From NCBI GenBank assembly GCA_031261175.1, contig JAISJW010000009.1, positions 1 to 64,000 of the forward strand: a stretch of 64,000 nucleotides of DNA, read 5' to 3'. Every line of letters begins with the position of its first letter. Position 1 is the first letter of the stretch. Source of the DNA: Lactobacillales bacterium (GTDB lineage Bacteria > Bacillota > Bacilli > Lactobacillales > Streptococcaceae). Made by a program: the position numbers and the translations under genes. Positions 1-11,724 of this stretch are shown here, piece after piece. Below the pieces are notes generated by a model. It searched no databases. It was not told the DNA's origin and was given only the letters and a program-made list of their open reading frames with translations.

Positions 1-10
1 GAAAAAGGCA

Positions 11-30
11 AAAAACGCGAAAAGTCCGCA
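11..30. repeat. Partial arm of family A hairpin repeat
   Basis: The motif CGCGAAAAGTCCGCA matches the right arm of the long hairpins at 29668-29735, 54344-54407 and 55295-55356. It lies 6 bases past the stop of the glucosidase gene, as the other copies do. The left arm would lie outside the window. Confidence 0.6.
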
Positions 31-36
31 ACATTT

Positions 37-2418
37 TTAAATTGTCTTCGTTAAATTGACGATTCCTCGAACAACTTTCCCGTTCAAGAGGTCGATCATC
101 CCTTGCAGTTTCGCGGGTGGCACCATCCCCTCGCTCATCATCGAAAGCGCGCGCAGTGGGTTTTCATTCATCGACGTCTCCATCATTTTGCGCCAGCCGT
201 CGTCTTCCTCGCCCTCTTTTTCGTTCGCCGCGAGCGTCGCCTCGGTCTTGTCCTTCGCCACCTTGTAGACCAATTTCCCGATCAACGTGTGCTGAATGTC
301 GCCGAGCGTCGTGTTCTGCGTGTAAGGCTTCTTGGGCAATTCCGCGGGAATCGGTCGCCCTAACACTGACTCATACGCCGCATCCGAGATATTCAAAATC
401 CCATCCGCTCCGATTTGAGCTTTCAAATCGTCGTAGTCCGTTGACGCAAGTGCGGGCAAGTCAACACCCGTCACAGCTAACTCTACCGATCCTTTAATGT
501 CGCGGCTCGAAGCACCAACCTTGATTTCATAAGTTCCAGCTTCGACTTCCCAAGCTGCATTTTCTACATTGTAAAAAGCAAACGTGCGATCATCGAATAC
601 GAAACGAATTTCTTTTGATTCGCCGGGTTCCAAGTAAACTTTATCAAATCCCTTTAGTTCTTGCGCGGCGCGAGATACCTTAGAATCACTAGGTGCGATC
701 ACGTAAATTTGCGCAATCTCAGCTCCAGCAACAGTTCCGGCATTAGTAACCGTCACACTTGCCCCGTTTTTATCCGCCTTGAAATTGCTATATTCAAAGT
801 TTGTATAAGACAAGCCGTGACCGAATTCATACGCGACATCTAGTCCCACGGTGTCGTAATAACGGTAGCCAACGAAGATGCTTTCGCGATATTCGACGTT
901 GCGATTTTCGGTTCCGAAATATTTATAAGCCGCTGTATCTTCTAAACGTAAAGGCCAAGTTTCGGCAAGTTTCCCTGACGGAGTGACGTTCCCGACTAAG
1001 AGGTCAGCGATAGCAGAGCCTCCGGCTTGACCGCCAAGATAGGCTAACAAAATCCCTTTGACGTCAGCAGACCAAGGCATCACAACTGGTGAGCCCGTTT
1101 GGAGAACAACAACCGTATTTTTGTTTGCTGCACTTGCCGCAACAATCATCGCGTTGTGATTTTCCGGCATCGCAAGCGTTTCGCGGTCAAAACCTTCGCT
1201 TTCGTAATCGTCAGTAAGCCCTGCAAAAGCGATCACTATGTCGCTCGTTTCAGCCAACATTTTGACTTCGTTCAAGTCATTCCCATCAGCGTAAGTTACA
1301 TCCAAACCTAGAGAAACCAACGCGTCAAACGGATTGTCGAGCATCAACGGATTTGTGCGACTACTACCTGCTCCTTGATAACGAGGTTTCTTCGCAAACT
1401 CGCCGATGACCGCAATTTTCGCGCCATTTTTCAAAGGTAAAATATTATCTTCGTTTTTCAAAAGAACAGCTGATTCAGTCGCTATTTTACGTGAGATCGC
1501 GTTGTGTTCTTCAACGTCAAAAGTTTTTTCAACGATGTTCGCAGCTGATTTTAAAGCAAGTTCAACTAAACGCTGAACACACGCATCAAGCGCCACTTCT
1601 TCCAACTCACCATTTCTAACAGCTCGCGCTACGATTTTATCTAAGAAATTTCCTGAATTCGGCATTTCCAAATCCAGACCTGCGCGAACACCTTCTACGC
1701 GGTCGTTTACCGCAGTCCAGTCACTGATAACAACGCCATCAAATCCCCATTCGTCGCGCAGAATTTCAGTCAACAAGCGATGACTTTCAGTTGTATATTC
1801 TCCGTTTAATTTATTGTAGCTTGACATCACTGTCCAAGGATTTGCCTCTTTAACGACCTTCTCAAACGCGCTTAAATAAATCTCGCGCAAAGCCCGTTCA
1901 TCGATAATCGAGTCCGATACAAATCGATATTTTTCTTGCGAATTAGCCGCAAAGTGTTTTAGCGAAACGCCAATCCCTTTGCTCTGCATTCCCGCCGTAT
2001 AAACCGATCCTAACTCACCCGCGACAAATGGATCTTCCGAGAAATACTCGAAGTTGCGTCCCCCAAGTGGCGAGCGTTTGATATTAATTCCAGGTCCAAG
2101 AACGACCGAAACCTTTTCAGCTTGCGCTTCTTCTCCTAAAGTTTCAGCGAGCAATCGCACAAGCGAGCGGTCGAAGCTACTTGCCGAAGTTACCGCTGGC
2201 GGAAACGCCGTTGCTGGCAAACTGTCGTTGACCCCTAAGTTGTCCGCCGCCCCGTTTTGTTTGCGCAAGCCGTGCGGCCCATCGGTCATCATCAAAGACG
2301 CAATCCCTAAACGGTCGATCGATTCGGTGTCCCAAGTCGTTTTCCCGCTGAGCATTGACGTTTTCTCCTCGAGCGTCATTTGCCCGACTAATTCAGCTGC
2401 TTTTTGTTTGTAATCCAT
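37..2418 (-). CDS. Glycoside hydrolase family 3 beta-glucosidase
   Basis: This 793-residue protein should hydrolyse beta-glucosides. The N-terminal GH3 TIM-barrel half includes a TDGPHG motif near residue 45, KHFAANSQE near 154 and the nucleophile motif GVVISDW with Asp233. A second alpha/beta domain follows (about 320-540), then a fibronectin III-like domain (about 570-660), as in BglX/BglB-type enzymes. No signal peptide is seen, so it is probably cytoplasmic and acts on imported oligosaccharides. It starts 11 bases after the GPH symporter stop and is preceded by AAGGAG, so the two form an operon under the cre-bearing promoter at 3831-3884. The exact glycoside cannot be told; beta-xylosidase activity is possible in this family. 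A tail of about 130 residues follows the Fn3-like domain. Confidence 0.93.
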   Translation of the reverse strand: MDYKQKAAELVGQMTLEEKTSMLSGKTTWDTESIDRLGIASLMMTDGPHGLRKQNGAADNLGVNDSLPATAFPPAVTSASSFDRSLVRLLAETLGEEAQAEKVSVVLGPGINIKRSPLGGRNFEYFSEDPFVAGELGSVYTAGMQSKGIGVSLKHFAANSQEKYRFVSDSIIDERALREIYLSAFEKVVKEANPWTVMSSYNKLNGEYTTESHRLLTEILRDEWGFDGVVISDWTAVNDRVEGVRAGLDLEMPNSGNFLDKIVARAVRNGELEEVALDACVQRLVELALKSAANIVEKTFDVEEHNAISRKIATESAVLLKNEDNILPLKNGAKIAVIGEFAKKPRYQGAGSSRTNPLMLDNPFDALVSLGLDVTYADGNDLNEVKMLAETSDIVIAFAGLTDDYESEGFDRETLAMPENHNAMIVAASAANKNTVVVLQTGSPVVMPWSADVKGILLAYLGGQAGGSAIADLLVGNVTPSGKLAETWPLRLEDTAAYKYFGTENRNVEYRESIFVGYRYYDTVGLDVAYEFGHGLSYTNFEYSNFKADKNGASVTVTNAGTVAGAEIAQIYVIAPSDSKVSRAAQELKGFDKVYLEPGESKEIRFVFDDRTFAFYNVENAAWEVEAGTYEIKVGASSRDIKGSVELAVTGVDLPALASTDYDDLKAQIGADGILNISDAAYESVLGRPIPAELPKKPYTQNTTLGDIQHTLIGKLVYKVAKDKTEATLAANEKEGEEDDGWRKMMETSMNENPLRALSMMSEGMVPPAKLQGMIDLLNGKVVRGIVNLTKTI

Positions 2419-2429
2419 TCCAAATCTCC

Positions 2430-3806
2430 TTATTTAATCTTCGAATCGGCAAGTAATTCTTCGGCTTCTTCGCGCGAGATGTTCCCCACGTTCGCCTCGG
2501 TCATTATTTGCACGTATTTATCTCGCAATTTATATTTGTATAAAAACGGTATCGAAAGCAGTGCTCCGACCGCTGGAATCAGCAAGTAAACCGCCCAAAG
2601 CTGTTCGCTAAATCCGGCGTGCTGCATCGCACCTTCGCCGACGACAAAGCCGATAATTCCTAGACAGGCAGCAGCTGCTGCCGTTGAAATTGCCGAGTTG
2701 ATTTTTGAAGCGAAAGTTTGTAAAGCGAATGAGATACCCGGTGCGGAAATTCCCGTTTTGTAATGCCCGTATTCGGCACAATCCGGCGTGAACATAAACA
2801 TCGAAACCGTCATGAACCCGACCGGAATTCCTTTGATAGCTGAGAATGTATAAAGTAAAATGATGTTGTCATAGCCGACGAAATAGGCGATCACACTCAA
2901 GATAACCGTCGCAACTGTCGCCCAGAAAAAGATGTAATATTTATCGATTTTTTTCGTGATAACTGGCATCAAGGCGCCCGCGGCAATTGCCGGAATCGCT
3001 GTTAATAACGCTAAAGGCGCCATTAAACCTTCGTCGCCGAGGTTGAAGCGGGCGACGTACATGTGAAGCATTTGTGCGACGTTTAGGCTGCCCGAGATAG
3101 TGAACGCGGCGTAGAATAATAATAAGTAACGGTTTTTTTTCACGAATGAAACCATTTGTTTCACGGTGATGTCTTCGGCGTCTTTGTCAGGTCTGATGCG
3201 CTCTTTCGCGGTGAAACAAATCGGTGCCATAAAGATCAGCGCTGCGACGGAGAGGATAATTGCGCATGGTAGCCAGCCGCCAATTGCCTCGCGAACTAAC
3301 GGGATGACGACGTAAACTGCTAGGGTTGCGATCATCGCGAAGATGCGACCAAGCGAAATTAATGATGTGCGCTCGTTTTGTGAATCGGTCATCGTTGTGA
3401 CTAGGCCGAAAATTGGAACGTCACAGATTGTGTACGACGTGTTCCACAGCATGTACATGATACTCGCCATTGCGATTTTCACGCCGACCGGGATGCCCGA
3501 CGGAATCGCGAATAATAAAATTGTCGTGATGGGAATTGCCAGTAGTGAGATTCTTAGCCACGGGAGGAACTTGCCGCCCGATTTCCATTTCACTTTGTCG
3601 ACGACTCCGCCGAAGATCGCGTCGATGATGGCGTCGGCGACTTTGACGACGAGGGTGATGACTGTGACCGCCGCGACCGGGATGCCGATGTCGGTGAAGT
3701 ACGTCAGCAGGTACGTCAGCAGCAAGAAGTAGAAGATGTTTTGGCCCATGAAATACAGGCCGTAGGTGAAGCTCTCGATTCCCGAGGTGCGTTTTTGTGT
3801 GTTCAT
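2430..3806 (-). CDS. GPH-family glycoside/cation symporter
   Basis: This 458-residue membrane protein has about 12 hydrophobic segments and the hallmarks of the glycoside-pentoside-hexuronide:cation symporters (XynP/YicJ/MelB type): an N-terminal region with GQNIFYFLL and the loop motif ADAIIDAIFGGVVDK between the first helices. It is the first gene of the beta-glucoside operon and presumably imports the substrate of the adjacent GH3 enzyme. The start ATG is preceded by AAAGGGAC. A promoter and CcpA-type site lie directly upstream. The substrate is inferred from the neighbour only. Confidence 0.9.
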   Translation of the reverse strand: MNTQKRTSGIESFTYGLYFMGQNIFYFLLLTYLLTYFTDIGIPVAAVTVITLVVKVADAIIDAIFGGVVDKVKWKSGGKFLPWLRISLLAIPITTILLFAIPSGIPVGVKIAMASIMYMLWNTSYTICDVPIFGLVTTMTDSQNERTSLISLGRIFAMIATLAVYVVIPLVREAIGGWLPCAIILSVAALIFMAPICFTAKERIRPDKDAEDITVKQMVSFVKKNRYLLLFYAAFTISGSLNVAQMLHMYVARFNLGDEGLMAPLALLTAIPAIAAGALMPVITKKIDKYYIFFWATVATVILSVIAYFVGYDNIILLYTFSAIKGIPVGFMTVSMFMFTPDCAEYGHYKTGISAPGISFALQTFASKINSAISTAAAAACLGIIGFVVGEGAMQHAGFSEQLWAVYLLIPAVGALLSIPFLYKYKLRDKYVQIMTEANVGNISREEAEELLADSKIK

Positions 3807-3830
3807 GATAGTCCCTTTCGATTTTCATAT

Positions 3831-3884
3831 TTTGTAAACGTTTTATCTATGCTTGTATTATATGATATCGCCGGGATTTTTCAA
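3831..3884 (-). promoter_or_regulatory. Promoter with CcpA cre site for the beta-glucoside operon
   Basis: Read on the minus strand, TTGAAA (3879-3884), a 16-base spacer and TATAAT (3857-3862) form a good sigma-A promoter. The box ATAAAACGTTTACAAA (3831-3846) lies just downstream of the -10 and resembles the cre consensus, so binding of CcpA there would block transcription when a preferred sugar is present. Confidence 0.8.
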
Positions 3885-3928
3885 AATTATTTGCTCAGAG
3901 ATGCCTAGGCAAGTCAAAACCGCCCCAG

Positions 3929-4038
3929 ATGACAAGATTTTCGAATTTTTGGCCTTATTTTGGCAATTGGGGGCGGGTATAAAATCTATACCCGCCCCCA
4001 ATTGCCAAAATAAGGCCTTTTTTCGAAAAATCTTGTCA
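3929..4038. repeat. Very long inverted repeat after the M50-like gene
   Basis: Two arms of about 50 bases face each other around a 7-base loop (3981-3987). The inner 34 bases are perfectly paired and include GGCAATTGGGGGCGGGTAT. An internal loop of about 6 A/T bases is followed by another paired outer part (TCGAAAA and ATCTTGTCAT). The outer end touches the stop codon of the gene at 4039. No U-tract follows it on the minus strand. Confidence 0.85.
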
Positions 4039-4803
4039 TTAAGGGCGGAAAACTGCTTTTAAAGTGCTTAAAATAAATCCGATAGCTAGAACTAATACAA
4101 CTTCGATTGTTCCGGTGATGATAATGAAAGTTGCGATGATCGAAATCCAGTTGGTGATGAACGGATTGAATTGCGGGATGAATTGAATTGTTGTGATGAT
4201 TAGGACTGCGATGATCCAGACCGGGAAGCCTTTGGATGCGACATCGAAGTCGGCGCGGCTTAGGGTCAAGCCGCTTCCGATGAAGACAAATATTACTATA
4301 TAAATTGCTAGCATTTTTGGGTCGTATGGGAGTTGAACGATTTTTGTCAGTATGCTAGTGATGCGAGTTACGATATCAGTCCCTGCGGTCGCTTGATATT
4401 CTGCGATAATCGCGACCATGTTATCACGAAACATCAAAGCATAAATCCCTGTCAAGAGTGGCGAAATAACAAGGACCGGCGCAAACGCAGAAACCATCCG
4501 CGCGATTTTGTGACGAATAGAATTGTTATAGTAGGCAGAAACATAACCGAGCGTGCCGTTTTGCGGTTTGAACACAACGAGCTTGTCGACTTTGACGCCA
4601 AATATAACGTCGCCTAGATAATGGCTCAACTCGTGGATGATTGTTCCGGGTGCCAGAAACCATTTAAAACTCCCGAAATTAATTACGTTCTGCAGCCACG
4701 TCCCCGCATACCTAATCACCGCAAGCATTGCGAGCGGCAGCACAAATAAACTCAGCTCATTAAGAGCAAATATTTTCACTGTGTTCAAAATATTTTCTTT
4801 CAA
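4039..4803 (-). CDS. M50-like integral membrane protein with HELSH motif
   Basis: The 254-residue product has about six hydrophobic segments and the zinc-site motif HELSH (His57, Glu58, His61) followed by YLGDVIFGVKV, the pattern seen in membrane-embedded M50-type peptidases and related proteins that may have lost activity. No LDG/NPDG-type second motif is obvious, so peptidase activity is uncertain. The start is TTG, with GGAG about 10 bases before it. It is monocistronic between hairpin repeats and its role is unknown. Confidence 0.7.
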   Translation of the reverse strand: MKENILNTVKIFALNELSLFVLPLAMLAVIRYAGTWLQNVINFGSFKWFLAPGTIIHELSHYLGDVIFGVKVDKLVVFKPQNGTLGYVSAYYNNSIRHKIARMVSAFAPVLVISPLLTGIYALMFRDNMVAIIAEYQATAGTDIVTRITSILTKIVQLPYDPKMLAIYIVIFVFIGSGLTLSRADFDVASKGFPVWIIAVLIITTIQFIPQFNPFITNWISIIATFIIITGTIEVVLVLAIGFILSTLKAVFRP

Positions 4804-4885
4804 ATTATCACATCTCCATTAATTTCCCAATATTTTATAAAAAAATAGCGACTATGCACGTTCTTTGATTTTAACGTTGCGTTAA

Positions 4886-4944
4886 CTCGCTCCTTTTTAA
4901 CATGATTTTCGAAAAAAAGGCCATTTTTGTTAAAAAAGAGCGAG
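4886..4944. repeat. Family B-like hairpin
   Basis: Arms CTCGCTCCTTTTTAAC (4886-4901) and GTTAAAAAAGAGCGAG (4929-4944) form a stem. The CGCTC...TTTAAC core is shared with the hairpins at 44323, 45614 and 47591. Confidence 0.65.
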
Positions 4945-4968
4945 CAAATTTTCTAATAGAAATTTCAG

Positions 4969-5025
4969 TCGCTCTTTTTTCACAAAAACAGGGAAAAATT
5001 TCTAAATCTTGTTAAAAAGGAGCGG
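4969..5025. repeat. Second family B-like hairpin
   Basis: Arms CGCTCTTTTTTCAC and GTTAAAAAGGAGCG are paired with mismatches. It lies directly beside the hairpin at 4886-4944 and repeats its outer stem, so this looks like a tandem or decayed copy. Confidence 0.5.
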
Positions 5026-5032
5026 GTTAGAG

Positions 5033-5159
5033 TTAAACCTTCTGATAAGCAATCCGCAGCGTACCGTCGGCGACGCAAATTACGTCCCAATAGCTAACTC
5101 CTGAGTTCATCAAAGTCCAACGTAGCAAATAGCGCACTCGCGACGTCCTTTAATCTCAA
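5033..5159 (-). pseudogene. Decayed coding remnant, unknown protein
   Basis: On the minus strand the first frame reads LKDVASALFATLDFDELRS and then hits TAG. Shifting by one base continues as YWDVICVADGTLRIAYQKV to a TAA at 5033-5035. The join at a frameshift suggests the 3' end of a lost gene. No start or RBS is convincing and the family is not recognised. The call rests only on peptide-like composition. Confidence 0.25.
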
Positions 5160-5205
5160 TAACTTTTGTTTGCTATATTATACTATTTTTTGTTATAATA
5201 TAAAA

Positions 5206-5319
5206 GAAGCAGATGAAGTCTCACCTTCACCTGCCCCTAGTGAACCGTTTAAAAGACGGTGCGGTTTTTCAAAGACAAAGCCTCCGCTTAACCTGCAAAG
5301 TTTAAGGGCGGGGGCTATT
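5206..5319 (+). ncRNA. Probable antisense antitoxin RNA (type I)
   Basis: A plus-strand promoter (TTGCTA at 5170-5175, 18 bases, TATAAT at 5194-5199) points toward the small membrane peptide gene on the other strand. Its transcript would run into the shared hairpin at 5277-5319, overlapping the 3' part of the toxin message. This convergent layout with a common terminator is the known arrangement of Fst/holin-like type I systems. Ends are estimated; an earlier stop at the hairpin near 5243-5269 is possible. Confidence 0.55.
5277..5319. terminator. Bidirectional terminator between toxin and antisense RNA
   Basis: AGCCTCCGCTTA pairs with TAAGGGCGGGGGCT around a loop of about 12 bases. It lies directly after the toxin stop codon and serves both converging transcripts; the shared stem also gives the RNAs their complementarity. 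Confidence 0.65.
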
Positions 5320-5321
5320 GT

Positions 5322-5414
5322 CTATTTATCACGTTTTTTATCATTTAATTTAATAATCGCAATGATTACTAAAAGTAAATTTAGCAACTGACTTATAGTC
5401 AACTTGGCTAACAC
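5322..5414 (-). CDS. Small hydrophobic peptide, probable type I toxin
   Basis: A 30-residue peptide from a GTG at 5412-5414, or 26 residues from the TTG at 5400-5402. Either form has one transmembrane helix (about ISQLLNLLLVIIAIIKL) and a charged tail NDKKRDK, the build of holin-like/Fst-type toxins. GGAAAGG lies just upstream. The message starts from an extended -10 (TGATATAAT, minus strand, near 5493-5501). A ten-residue upstream reading frame with its own AGAGGGTG precedes it, so translation may be coupled. The toxin role is inferred from size, TM build and antisense layout. Confidence 0.55.
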   Translation of the reverse strand: MLAKLTISQLLNLLLVIIAIIKLNDKKRDK

Positions 5415-5502
5415 CTTTCCAGAAACACGATACCCATAGGCATCACCCTCTTTCTAGTTATTAGCACCGTCCATTAACTTTTCACTATAAATATTATATC
5501 AC

Positions 5503-5537
5503 AAAAAGACCTGGTTCACAAATCGTGAACTAGGTCT
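5503..5537 (-). terminator. Intrinsic terminator of proS operon
   Basis: AGACCTGGTTCAC and GTGAACTAGGTCT form a 13-base stem and, read on the minus strand, are followed by TTTTTGTG. It closes the uppS-proS gene series. Confidence 0.85.
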
Positions 5538-5544
5538 TAATCTT

Positions 5545-8512
<2,968 letters not shown>

Positions 8513-8524
8513 TCAAATTCCTTA

Positions 8525-10039
8525 CTAGAAATCAACCTTAATGATGTTGTCTCCGTTTTTATTATTTATTTCGTTGTACGCTTCGAGGTCGAAACTGAAA
8601 GTATCATAGGGCAGAACCTCTTCGGCAATTGGCGTCGCTGGCGCGGACGCCGCTGAAAGATTTTCAAGCGAGAAGGCATCCGGCGTAACTTCCGCCGGCG
8701 CGTCGCTCATAAGTTCCTTCAGATTAAGTTCGTCCGATTGCTCAAAAGTCCCGCTGATAGTGTCTTCTAAGTCGATTTCTTCTTCTGGTTCTGGCGCTAT
8801 TTCAGGTTCTTGGTCAAAGTGCAAATGGTTGATATCGTCAGCAAATAAGACTAAAGCATCAACCCAACTTTGAACTAACTCACGCGTTAAACGGTCGACT
8901 TCTAAAATTGTTTCAAGCGTCACTTCGCGGTTGTAATTGTTGTTGACCGTGACATTGATTTGCACGATTTGTGCGCGACTTTTAACCGCTCTTAAAACGA
9001 AGTCTTCGATATCTAAATATTCGATTTTTCCTTTTAGGAAAGCTTCGACTGCAACTTCGTTGGCCGCATTGAAGACCGCTGGCATTTCACCGCCCATGCG
9101 CCCTACTTTAAAGGCTAAGGCTAACATTGGGAATCTCATCAAGTCGACTGCTTCAAAACTCAAACTACCCATTTCAGCTAAGTCGAAATATTTTTCATCG
9201 ATTAATTCCGAGCGTTCAGGATAAGTAAGCGCATATTGAATTGGCTCACGCATGTCACTTGGCCCAAGTTGAGCTAGGAGCGCTCCGTCGACCGTTGTAA
9301 TCAGCGAGTGAACGACTGATTCACGGTGCAACAAGACTTTGATATTATCGTAATCGATATTGAACAAGTGATGAGCCTCGATAACTTCAAGCCCTTTGTT
9401 GACCATTGTGCTCGAGTCAACTGTAATCTTAGGCCCCATTTGCCAGTTCGGATGATTTAACGCATCGCTCACTGTCACGTGTTTTAAATCTTCGCGCGAT
9501 AAGTCGCGGAACGAGCCGCCACTTGCCGTGATTGTGATCTCGCGAAGTTCTTTGCCGTCGTGGAGCGCTTCTAAACATTGGAATATGGCGCTGTGTTCGC
9601 TGTCGACGGGCAGGATTTTAACGTTGTGGTTTTGGGCTGCATTCATGACGAATTCGCCAGCCATAACTAACGTTTCCTTATTGGCAAGGGCAATGTCTTT
9701 GCCGGCTTGAATTGCCTCGATGGTCGGTTTTAAGCCGATTGAGCCGCTGACCGCGGTTAGGACGACGTCGATTTGCGGCATTTTGACCGCTTCGATCATC
9801 CCCGCTTCGCCGTAGCTGAAACGTGTTTCGGGGAATTCTTCGTTCAAGACTTTGACCGCTTCAAACGAGCCGCAGCAGACGAAGTCTGGGTGCAGGATGT
9901 CGATAAGTTTTCGAGCACGGTCGATATTTGAGTTGAAGCTGAAACTCGTGATATTGAATTTTTCTGGATTTTTGACGACGACGTCAACGGTTGACATTCC
10001 GATTGAGCCGGTCGCCCCTAGTAAACAAATATTTTTCAT
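8525..10039 (-). CDS. dxr: DXP reductoisomerase with acidic C-terminal tail
   Basis: Converts 1-deoxy-xylulose 5-phosphate to MEP, the committed step of the non-mevalonate isoprenoid route. The NADPH-binding start has LLGATGSIG, and the substrate and metal site is in PVDSEHSAIFQ and the ITASGGSF and VDSSTMVNKGLE motifs. The ATG at 10039 is chosen because AAGGTGG precedes it; a GTG 9 bases earlier is possible. The enzyme part ends near residue 400. About 100 further residues form an acidic, low-complexity tail (EPEEEIDLED and similar) that normal Dxr lacks. It sits between cdsA and rseP. Confidence 0.93.
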   Translation of the reverse strand: MKNICLLGATGSIGMSTVDVVVKNPEKFNITSFSFNSNIDRARKLIDILHPDFVCCGSFEAVKVLNEEFPETRFSYGEAGMIEAVKMPQIDVVLTAVSGSIGLKPTIEAIQAGKDIALANKETLVMAGEFVMNAAQNHNVKILPVDSEHSAIFQCLEALHDGKELREITITASGGSFRDLSREDLKHVTVSDALNHPNWQMGPKITVDSSTMVNKGLEVIEAHHLFNIDYDNIKVLLHRESVVHSLITTVDGALLAQLGPSDMREPIQYALTYPERSELIDEKYFDLAEMGSLSFEAVDLMRFPMLALAFKVGRMGGEMPAVFNAANEVAVEAFLKGKIEYLDIEDFVLRAVKSRAQIVQINVTVNNNYNREVTLETILEVDRLTRELVQSWVDALVLFADDINHLHFDQEPEIAPEPEEEIDLEDTISGTFEQSDELNLKELMSDAPAEVTPDAFSLENLSAASAPATPIAEEVLPYDTFSFDLEAYNEINNKNGDNIIKVDF

Positions 10040-10049
10040 ATTCGCCACC

Positions 10050-10868
10050 TTAGAACAAGTTGAAGATGTGCATTAGCGGGAAGATGAATAATAGTGAATC
10101 CATTCTGTCTAGTACGCCGCCGTGGCCTGGTAATAGGTTCGATGAATCTTTAACTTTGAAATAGCGTTTCATGCCTGATTCGAACAGGTCGCCGAATTGA
10201 CCGACGAACGATAGAATTACGACATAAATAATTAATTGAATTAAGTCGCGGTTGAAGGCGTAGACTGGTTGGATGAAGATGTTCATGATCAAAACAACAA
10301 CAAGCGCTAAAATGATACCGCCAATTGCCCCCACGATGGTTTTGTTCGGGCTGATTTTCGGAGCCATTTTTGCTGGGAATGTTTTCCCTAGAATCGAGCC
10401 CGCGAAGAACGCGCCGGTATCGGTTGCGACTGCGACGACGATACCGAAGACGATGATGATTGGATATTCGGCGCGACTTGCCACCATTGCTGACAGGCCG
10501 GTGCCGACGTAGTAGACGATTAGCGTTAAGAAGCCGGCGTGGATGACGTTGAATTCGTCACTTGCCACGACTGTGAAGGCGAAGATTCCTAAAAGGGCGA
10601 AATAGAAGACGCTTGCGCCTGTTAGGGTTGCCAACGGGCCGAAGTTTTGCCAGAACGGCCAGATCATTGCGATGACCGCGATTGAGCTTAGGATACCTTC
10701 GATGCTTAGGACTGGTTTTTTCGCCATGTTAAGCAATTCTTTGACGCAGAGAACGCCGATGATGCAGCCTAGAATTTCGACTGCGATGCCCCCGAACGAG
10801 ATGACCGGGATGACAATCGCTAGTAAAACTAGGGCTGTGATGATGCGGATTAATAATTTTTGGTTCAT
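10050..10868 (-). CDS. cdsA: Phosphatidate cytidylyltransferase
   Basis: The 272-residue membrane enzyme makes CDP-diacylglycerol from phosphatidate and CTP. It has about eight hydrophobic segments and the CdsA signature near the C terminus, including SFVGQFGDLFESGMKRYF and KDSSNLLPGHGGVLDRMDS. Its start overlaps the uppS stop by four bases, showing translational coupling. Confidence 0.96.
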   Translation of the reverse strand: MNQKLLIRIITALVLLAIVIPVISFGGIAVEILGCIIGVLCVKELLNMAKKPVLSIEGILSSIAVIAMIWPFWQNFGPLATLTGASVFYFALLGIFAFTVVASDEFNVIHAGFLTLIVYYVGTGLSAMVASRAEYPIIIVFGIVVAVATDTGAFFAGSILGKTFPAKMAPKISPNKTIVGAIGGIILALVVVLIMNIFIQPVYAFNRDLIQLIIYVVILSFVGQFGDLFESGMKRYFKVKDSSNLLPGHGGVLDRMDSLLFIFPLMHIFNLF

Positions 10869-11632
10869 TTTTTAACTCCCCCGTAACGACGGTCGCGTTT
10901 TTGGTAGTCGGCAAGTGCGACTTCTAAATCTTTTTCGGTGAATGATGGCCAGTGCATTTCTGGGAAGTAGAACTCCGCGTAGCTGCATTGCCACATTAGG
11001 AAATTGCTCAGGCGTTGTTCGCCGCTGGTTCTGATGACGTAGTCGACCTTGCGAAGTTCCGGTGCGAATTGACCGGTAAATAGGTTTTCGTCGACCAGAT
11101 TTTCGGTGATGTCGCCTAGCGTGATTTCGTTATTTTGTAATTTCACGCCGATTTCTTTAATCGCGTGGACGATTTCAGGTTGACTGCCGTAGTTGAAGCA
11201 AAGGTTGAGAATCATGCCCTTACAGTCTTTGGTTTCATCAATCCCGCGCTGAACTTCAGCCAGCGTGTGCCCCGGAACGTGTTCCGTAAAGCCCGAATGG
11301 GCGATTTTGATATCGTATTTCAGGAAGTCGCCGATATAATTATCGAAGAATTTTCCGGGAAGCCCCATCAAATAATCGACTTCATCTTTATCGCGTTTCC
11401 AGTTTTCCGTCGAGAAAACGTAAACACTCATGATTTTAACGCCGAGTTTCGAGGCGTGAATTGCCACGTCGCGCACTTTGTCGATTCCGACTTTGTGCCC
11501 CGCACTGCGCGGAAGCCCACGTTTTTGCGCCCAACGGCCGTTTCCGTCCATGATTACGCCGATGTGGCTCGGAATTAGGCCGCTTGGATCGAACTCACTT
11601 GCCACCTTTTTTTTACTGAATAAATTGAACAT
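10865..11632 (-). CDS. uppS: Undecaprenyl diphosphate synthase
   Basis: Makes the C55 lipid carrier for cell-wall synthesis by adding isopentenyl units in cis. The signature HIGVIMDGNGRWAQKRG with the catalytic Asp and the late motif RTSGEQRLSNFL are present. The ATG at 11632 (protein MFNLFSKKK...) is chosen because GAGGT precedes it and because the -10 box at 11657-11662 puts the transcript start downstream of the longer upstream reading frame. First gene of the uppS-proS operon. Confidence 0.96.
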   Translation of the reverse strand: MFNLFSKKKVASEFDPSGLIPSHIGVIMDGNGRWAQKRGLPRSAGHKVGIDKVRDVAIHASKLGVKIMSVYVFSTENWKRDKDEVDYLMGLPGKFFDNYIGDFLKYDIKIAHSGFTEHVPGHTLAEVQRGIDETKDCKGMILNLCFNYGSQPEIVHAIKEIGVKLQNNEITLGDITENLVDENLFTGQFAPELRKVDYVIRTSGEQRLSNFLMWQCSYAEFYFPEMHWPSFTEKDLEVALADYQKRDRRYGGVKK

Positions 11633-11656
11633 TTTTTCTACCTCACAATTAGAGAT

Positions 11657-11698
11657 ATTATACCAAAATTTGCGCCAACTTTCTATATAGTGTATAAT
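11657..11698. promoter_or_regulatory. Divergent promoters for uppS operon and plsY
   Basis: Minus strand: extended -10 TGGTATAAT with TATAAT at 11657-11662 serves uppS. Plus strand: TTGCGC (11670-11675), a 17-base spacer and TATAAT (11693-11698) serves plsY. The two promoters overlap, so polymerases would compete. Confidence 0.75.
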
Positions 11699-11724
11699 AA
11701 ACAAAAAATTATTTGAGGTAAATC

